The notes under the pieces: model-generated
What the model was told of the DNA's origin: nothing
The model's input: the letters and a program-made list of their open reading frames with translations, nothing else
Database searches by the model: none
Translations under genes and position numbers: made by a program
Origin: Hymenobacter rubripertinctus
GTDB taxonomy: Bacteria; Bacteroidota; Bacteroidia; Cytophagales; Hymenobacteraceae
DNA length: 39,045 bases
Direction of reading: 5' to 3'
Assembly (NCBI RefSeq): GCF_003583925.1
Contig: NZ_QYCN01000023.1
Location: 1-39,045 of the forward strand
Part shown: one piece after another, positions 34,696-39,045 of the stretch
Layout of the letters: each line of letters starts with the position of its first letter
Position numbering within the stretch: position 1 is the first letter of the stretch

Positions 34696-36171
34696 TCATT
34701 TCCCCAGCAGCTGGAACATCTCCTGAAGCACCTGCTTGTCGTCGAAATCGTTTTTAACGCCTTTGATTTCCTGGTAGGTTTCGTGGCCTTTGCCCGCTAC
34801 CAGCACAATGTCGCCGGGTTGGGCCAGGGCCACGGCCGTTTTGATGGCTTCGCGGCGGTCGGCAATGGTGAGGACTTTGCCTAGCGCAGCGGCGGGCACA
34901 CCGGTTTGCATCTGGGCCAGAATGTCGTTGGGGTCCTCGAAGCGGGGGTTGTCGGAGGTGAGCACGGCACGGTCGGACAGCTCGGCAGCCAAGCGGGCCA
35001 TGAGGGGGCGCTTGGCCCCGTCGCGGTTGCCGCCGCAGCCCACCACCGTAATCACCTGCTGGCTGGGCTGACGGATGTCGGCAATGGTCTGGAGCACGTT
35101 TTCCAGCGCGTCGGGCGTGTGGGCGTAATCCACGATGCCCGTAATACGCGTTTTGGCCGATACCACCGGCTCGAACCGGCCGGGGGCCGAGGTCAGGCCC
35201 GAAAGCACCGTGAGGACTTCCGTGGGGTCTTCGCCCAGCAGCACCGCCGTGCCGTAAATGGCCAGCAGGTTGTAGGCGTTGAACACGCCGATGAGCCGAA
35301 ACTGCACCTCCCGGCCCTCTATTTCGAGGTGGAGGCCGTGCACCGCGTTTTCGAGCAGCCGGGCCCGGAACTCGCCGTGGCCCCGCAGCGAGTACAGCTC
35401 GCGGCGGCCAGCTACGTTTTGCAGCATCACGGCTCCGCGCTTATCGTCGGCGTTGCTCAGGGCAAAACCCGACTTGGGCAGCATATCAAAGAAACCCTTC
35501 TTGGCTTTCAGGTAGGCGTCGAAGGTGCCGTGATAATCCAGGTGGTCGTGGCTGAGGTTGGTGAACACCCCACCCGCGAAGTGCAGACCTGTCACGCGGT
35601 GCTGGACCACGGCGTGGGAGCTGACCTCCATAAACACGTGGGTGCAGCCGGCGCGCAGCATCCGGGCCAGCAGCGCGTTGAGGCGGATGGCGTCGGGCGT
35701 GGTGTGGGTGCTCGGAATCACCTGCTCATTTATCTGATTCTGCACCGTGCTCAGCAGCCCGCAGTGGTAGCCCAGCTCCCGGAACAGCTTGTGGAGCATC
35801 GTGGCGCAGGTGGTTTTGCCGTTGGTGCCCGTAATGCCCACCAGCTGCATTGCTTTGGACGGATGCCCGTAGAACTCGGCCGCCATCAGCGCCATTGCCC
35901 GGGCCGAATCGGCCACCCGCACGTAGCTGGTGGCCGGGTTCAGCTCGGCTGGCAACTCCTCGCACACCACTGCGGCCGCGCCCAGCTCCACCGCTTTCTG
36001 TATGAACTGATGGCCATCGGTGGCGGTACCCCGCAAGGCAAAAAACACCGTTTCCGACCCCGCCTGCCGCGAATCCAGCGTGAGGGCGGTTACGGCAGCA
36101 TCCGTTGGGCCGTGCTGGTCGAGCACAATGGCGGCGGTCAGGAGTTGGGCAAGCGTGGTCGTCTGGTTCAA
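34696..36171 (-). CDS. murE: UDP-MurNAc-tripeptide ligase, meso-diaminopimelate type
   Basis: MurE adds the third stem residue. The 491-residue protein has P-loop GITGTNGKTTCATML and 'TTPDAIRLNALLARML', then 'MEVSSHAVVQHRV'. The DNPR motif (Asp407-Arg410) in 'TSDNPRFEDPN' is that of meso-diaminopimelate enzymes, so the cell wall should be DAP-type. The start is a TTG (36169-36171): an in-frame stop lies four codons before it, and the reading from TTG gives the usual N-terminus with 'ALTLDSRQ' about residue 30. No murF follows, as is usual in this phylum. It follows ftsI across an inverted repeat. Confidence 0.97.
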   Translation of the reverse strand: MNQTTTLAQLLTAAIVLDQHGPTDAAVTALTLDSRQAGSETVFFALRGTATDGHQFIQKAVELGAAAVVCEELPAELNPATSYVRVADSARAMALMAAEFYGHPSKAMQLVGITGTNGKTTCATMLHKLFRELGYHCGLLSTVQNQINEQVIPSTHTTPDAIRLNALLARMLRAGCTHVFMEVSSHAVVQHRVTGLHFAGGVFTNLSHDHLDYHGTFDAYLKAKKGFFDMLPKSGFALSNADDKRGAVMLQNVAGRRELYSLRGHGEFRARLLENAVHGLHLEIEGREVQFRLIGVFNAYNLLAIYGTAVLLGEDPTEVLTVLSGLTSAPGRFEPVVSAKTRITGIVDYAHTPDALENVLQTIADIRQPSQQVITVVGCGGNRDGAKRPLMARLAAELSDRAVLTSDNPRFEDPNDILAQMQTGVPAAALGKVLTIADRREAIKTAVALAQPGDIVLVAGKGHETYQEIKGVKNDFDDKQVLQEMFQLLGK

Positions 36172-36205
36172 GGTTGTTCTGGTCTATCGTTCGTATTGCG
36201 GGGTC

Positions 36206-36284
36206 CCAGGGCTGAAGCCCTGAGCTATGCAGCATTGTTCAGCCGGCCTGTTTCCCGCTAACTAGCCCAGGGCTTCAGTCCTGG
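36206..36284. repeat. GGGCTGAAGCCC-type inverted repeat between ftsI and murE
   Basis: Arms 36206-36227 and 36263-36284 pair at 20 of 22 positions with 35 bases between. The core CCAGGGCTGAAGCCCTG is a common dispersed palindrome, related to the element near 19208. Its ends fall between the ftsI stop and the murE start. Confidence 0.75.
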
Positions 36285-36301
36285 AAAACCGGGCGGTAGC
36301 A

Positions 36302-38470
36302 TCAGGGCGCAGCGGTCTGCACCGCCAGCGGCCTCGATTTGGCACCGATGGGTTCGAGCTGAATCACGACGGTGGTGCCGCGCTTGGCGGGCGTGCCGGC
36401 GGCCACCGACTGGCCCGTTACCCGGCCCGAGCCGTTGCTGCGCACCCGCAGACCCCGGTTTTCGAGCAGGAACAGGGCGTCGCGGAGCGTGAGGCCCTGC
36501 ACGTTGGGCACCCGACCGGGACGCATAGGCAGGGGCCGCAGCAGCACATCGGCCGAGTCGGCGGCGGGGGCGGGGGCGGTGCGCACCCAGTCATCGGTGC
36601 CGGTGCTGCCCGCGTGGCGCACGCCCAGCTGGGCAAACATCATCGTCAGCTCATCCTGCATACCGGCCTGCACCATGGGCACCCGCGACTTGCCCTGGGG
36701 GGCGCGGGCCAGCAGCGGCCGCTGCGAGGCCGCGTCGCGGGCCATGGCTTTGTCGGCCAGCTCCCGGAACACCGGCGCGGCCACGTCGGCCCCGTAAATG
36801 CGGCCGTTCTTGGGCGAATCGACCACCACGATGCAGCTGTACTTGGGGTTGTCGGCCGGGAAATAGCCGCAGAAGCTGGTAGAATACGTGCGGGTGTAAG
36901 CCCCGTTCTTGAACTTCCAGGCCGTGCCGGTTTTGCCCGCAATCAGATAGTCGCGGGTGCGGATGCCGCGAGCGGTACCGTGCTCCACCACGCCTTCCAT
37001 CATGGCCCGCACCTTTTGCAGCGTTTCATCGGAGCAGATTTTCGGAATCAGTACCACCGGCTCAAACTGCTCAATTATTTTATCGGCCTGCTTGATTTCC
37101 TTCACAATCATAGGCTGCATTTTCACCCCGCCGTTGGCCACGGCATTGTAGAAGGCCAGCGTTTGCAGCGGGGCCAGCTTCAGCTCGTAGCCGATGCTCA
37201 TGGTTGTGAGCGAGGTACGGCTCCAGCTCCGGTCGTTGGGGTCCTTGATGTAAGGGCGGGCCTCACCGGCCATCTGGAAGCCCAAGGGCTTGTCGAGGCC
37301 AAAGCGCTTGAGGTAGTCGGTATACCGCTCCGGCTTCTTGTTGAAAATGCGGTCGGTGAGCTTGGCTACGCCGATATTCGACGACTTCTCGAACACCTGC
37401 TGCAATGTGATGCGGCCGTAGGGGTGGGAGTCAGTTTTCACGGCTCCCCCAATTTTGAGCGAGCCGGTGCGGCCGGTGTTAATCGTGTCGGTGAGTTGCA
37501 GGCCAGGGTCTTCCTCGAAGGCGGCCATCATCGAGGCCAGCTTGAAGGTCGAGCCCGGCTCGGTACGGCCCTGGTCGGCAATGGCGTAGTTGTAATCCTC
37601 CCGGTACACACCTTCGGCCACCTTGCCCAGGTTGGCCACGGCCTTGATTTCGCCGGTTTTCACCTCCATCAGAATCACGGTGCCGTACTGGGCATTATTC
37701 TCGACCAGCGACTTATACAGGGCATTTTCGGCCATGTCCTGGAGGTTGATATCGAGGGTCGTTTTCACGTCGTAGCCGGGCTGGGGCTTCACCTCGGTAC
37801 CGTCGTAGATGGGCTTATTGCCGCCGGGCAGGCGCTCGAACAGGGCCTCCCCGTCGCGGCCGGCCAGGTGGCGGTTGAAGGTGAATTCCAGGCCCGCCCC
37901 GTTCTTGTCCTCGTTGATGAAGCCGATGGTGCGCTGGGCCAGCCCGCCGAAGGGCCGGAAGCGCTTGTCCACCTGCTCGAAAATAACCCCGCCCCGGTTT
38001 TTGCCCTCCCGGAAAATGGGCCAGGTAGCCAGCTCCTTTTTTTCCTGAAAGTTGATTTGCCGCGAGTTCAGGCGGATATAGCGCGTTTTACTCTTGGGGT
38101 TGTGGGCGTCCTTGAGGCGGCGGAAATATTCCTGCCGGCTGCGGTCACCGAAGAAGTTCGCCAGCAACCGGGCCAGTGAATCGGCCTTCTGGTTGAACAA
38201 ATCATCGTCGACAACGCTCGGGTCCCAGGCCACCCGGTAGAAGGGCAGCGAAGTAGCCATAATGCTCTCGTTGTCGGAGTAGATGTTGCCCCGGGTGGCG
38301 AAAACGGGCTGGTACACGATGCGGCGCTCCTGCTCCAGGGCGCTCCAGCGGGCTCCCTCCTGAAACTGGATGTGGACAATGCGCCACACAATGGCCGCCG
38401 AAAACAGGCAGACCCCCAAAAAGGCCAGCCGGATGCGGGTAACGATGCTTTTTTTAACGTTTCCTTTCAT
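36302..38470 (-). CDS. ftsI: Septal transpeptidase FtsI (class B PBP with C-terminal PASTA domain)
   Basis: The 722-residue protein is the penicillin-binding transpeptidase of division. A basic start and one membrane segment (about residues 9-28) lead to the periplasmic dimer domain ('FATRGNIYSDNESIMATSLPFY'). The transpeptidase motifs are placed: Ser307-x-x-Lys310 (STFK), Ser363-Ser-Asn365 (SSN) and Lys513-Thr-Gly515 (KTG). Residues about 655-710 form a PASTA domain ('VPNVQGLTLRDALFLLENRGLRVRSNG'), known in PBPs of this phylum and thought to bind peptidoglycan or antibiotics. It starts at ATG 38468-38470, overlapping the ftsL-like gene by 17 bases, so translation may be coupled. Confidence 0.97.
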   Translation of the reverse strand: MKGNVKKSIVTRIRLAFLGVCLFSAAIVWRIVHIQFQEGARWSALEQERRIVYQPVFATRGNIYSDNESIMATSLPFYRVAWDPSVVDDDLFNQKADSLARLLANFFGDRSRQEYFRRLKDAHNPKSKTRYIRLNSRQINFQEKKELATWPIFREGKNRGGVIFEQVDKRFRPFGGLAQRTIGFINEDKNGAGLEFTFNRHLAGRDGEALFERLPGGNKPIYDGTEVKPQPGYDVKTTLDINLQDMAENALYKSLVENNAQYGTVILMEVKTGEIKAVANLGKVAEGVYREDYNYAIADQGRTEPGSTFKLASMMAAFEEDPGLQLTDTINTGRTGSLKIGGAVKTDSHPYGRITLQQVFEKSSNIGVAKLTDRIFNKKPERYTDYLKRFGLDKPLGFQMAGEARPYIKDPNDRSWSRTSLTTMSIGYELKLAPLQTLAFYNAVANGGVKMQPMIVKEIKQADKIIEQFEPVVLIPKICSDETLQKVRAMMEGVVEHGTARGIRTRDYLIAGKTGTAWKFKNGAYTRTYSTSFCGYFPADNPKYSCIVVVDSPKNGRIYGADVAAPVFRELADKAMARDAASQRPLLARAPQGKSRVPMVQAGMQDELTMMFAQLGVRHAGSTGTDDWVRTAPAPAADSADVLLRPLPMRPGRVPNVQGLTLRDALFLLENRGLRVRSNGSGRVTGQSVAAGTPAKRGTTVVIQLEPIGAKSRPLAVQTAAP

Positions 38471-39045
38471 TGCGGCGATTGGCAGAACGATGGGAGGATG
38501 CAGCGGCCGGTTCGCCGGTTAAGTCAGTCCCGATGGGCACGGGAGGCGCGCCCACCTCCACCGAGTCGCCGCCCACGGCCGGGCCGATGGCCCGGCGCAG
38601 CGAGTCGGCGCGGGCGCGGGCCGTCATGGCCGCCACCGAGTCGGCGGTGAGCAGGGGCATGCGGTCCAGCTCGGCTTCATCAAGGCCGCCGGCGGGCACG
38701 GCAATGCGGAAGGGTGGCGAGGAGCTTTCCACCAGCCCGTAGGCCGCTACTTTGCGGGCCACCTCGCTCTGTTTGCTGGCCTCCATGTAGTCCGATTTGA
38801 GAGTGGTGTAGTCGGCGCGCAGGTCCTCGGTTTCGAGTTTAAGCTTCTGAATGCCCCGGTTCATACGCGTGGCGTAGTGCGTGTTGCCGATGTACACCAG
38901 CGTCAGGAACATAATAAAGAGCAGGTGGGGCAGAAACCGCACTGGCAGCCCTTCCTGAAACAGCCCGTCCACCCGCGTCACGCGCTCGAGCAGCGTAAAC
39001 ACGCTCCAGTTGCTGCGCTTGGCGGCGGCCGGCCGGGGCGTGCGC
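38454..39045 (-). CDS. FtsL-like divisome protein, 5' end outside window
   Basis: The frame stays open to the right edge, reading RTPRPAAAKRSNWSVF before the GTG at 39000-39002, so the true start probably lies outside the window; a GTG start is less likely. The visible part is at least 197 residues. It has a basic, Pro/Ala-rich N-terminal tail, one membrane segment ('FLPHLLFIMFLTLVYIGNTHY'), and a coiled-coil stretch ('IQKLKLETEDLRADYTTLKSDYMEASKQSEVARKVAAYGL'). The last ends in the FtsL-like 'GL' turn. An unusual acidic/Pro-rich C-terminal extension follows. The position before ftsI, overlapping it by 17 bases, is that of ftsL in this phylum. Sequence identity to FtsL itself is weak, so the call is from layout and place. 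Confidence 0.8.
   Translation of the reverse strand, partial: RTPRPAAAKRSNWSVFTLLERVTRVDGLFQEGLPVRFLPHLLFIMFLTLVYIGNTHYATRMNRGIQKLKLETEDLRADYTTLKSDYMEASKQSEVARKVAAYGLVESSSPPFRIAVPAGGLDEAELDRMPLLTADSVAAMTARARADSLRRAIGPAVGGDSVEVGAPPVPIGTDLTGEPAAASSHRSANRRNERKR

Noticed and set aside
36614..38179. Long plus-strand frame across ftsI
   Set aside because: Shadow of ftsI; no recognisable domain.

Overview
The window is a chromosomal stretch from a GC-rich member of the Bacteroidota, most like Hymenobacter or a close relative in the Cytophagales. This is inferred from several signs. A secreted protein ends in a gliding-motility/T9SS type-B sorting domain. Several genes have promoters of the Bacteroidota form (TTG, about 20 bases, TAnnTTTG) and lack Shine-Dalgarno sequences. 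Succinate dehydrogenase is the three-gene sdhC-sdhA-sdhB type. The division and cell-wall (dcw) gene order is the Bacteroidota order, without murF between murE and mraY.

Layout. At 1-107 the start of an ISAs1-type transposase runs off the left edge. From 273 to about 14.7 kb lie mostly singly transcribed housekeeping and accessory genes: a lipoprotein, aconitase, a lipoprotein thioredoxin (TlpA-like), a GNAT acetyltransferase, a zinc-ribbon protein, an orphan multi-pass membrane protein, a polyprenyl diphosphate synthase, an alpha/beta hydrolase, folK, fabD, a small exported protein and a large T9SS-secreted fibronectin-like protein. From 14.9 to 18.5 kb is the sdhCAB operon with a very good promoter. 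From 18.6 to 23.6 kb is an accessory stretch: an FMN reductase, a decayed gene ending in a perfect hairpin, a 43-bp tandem-repeat array in front of a helix-turn-helix gene, a CLC chloride channel, a di-heme cytochrome c peroxidase and a 54-residue lipoprotein.

From 23.6 kb to the right edge the minus strand carries the dcw cluster. In transcription order it reads ftsL-like, ftsI (PBP with PASTA domain), murE, mraY, murD, ftsW, murG, murC, ftsQ, ftsA, ftsZ. Its products make lipid II from UDP-MurNAc precursors (MurC/D/E, MraY, MurG), polymerise it at the septum (FtsW/FtsI, FtsQ/FtsL) and organise the division ring (FtsA/FtsZ). The cluster's upstream genes lie beyond the window.

The least ordinary signals are in the non-coding DNA. 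(1) A 43-bp tandem array with GTATAC palindromes at alternating 30- and 13-base spacing lies directly before a small HTH gene, and its last unit carries the core in the opposite orientation. (2) Different inverted repeats occupy several within-operon gaps (sdhA-sdhB, ftsQ-ftsA, murG-ftsW, murD-mraY, mraY-murE, murE-ftsI). (3) Degenerate repeats with a strict 7-base period, of several unrelated sequences, lie between genes and have also entered the murC reading frame twice, giving an insertion of about 50 residues and a short one. I saw no tRNA, rRNA or CRISPR array.
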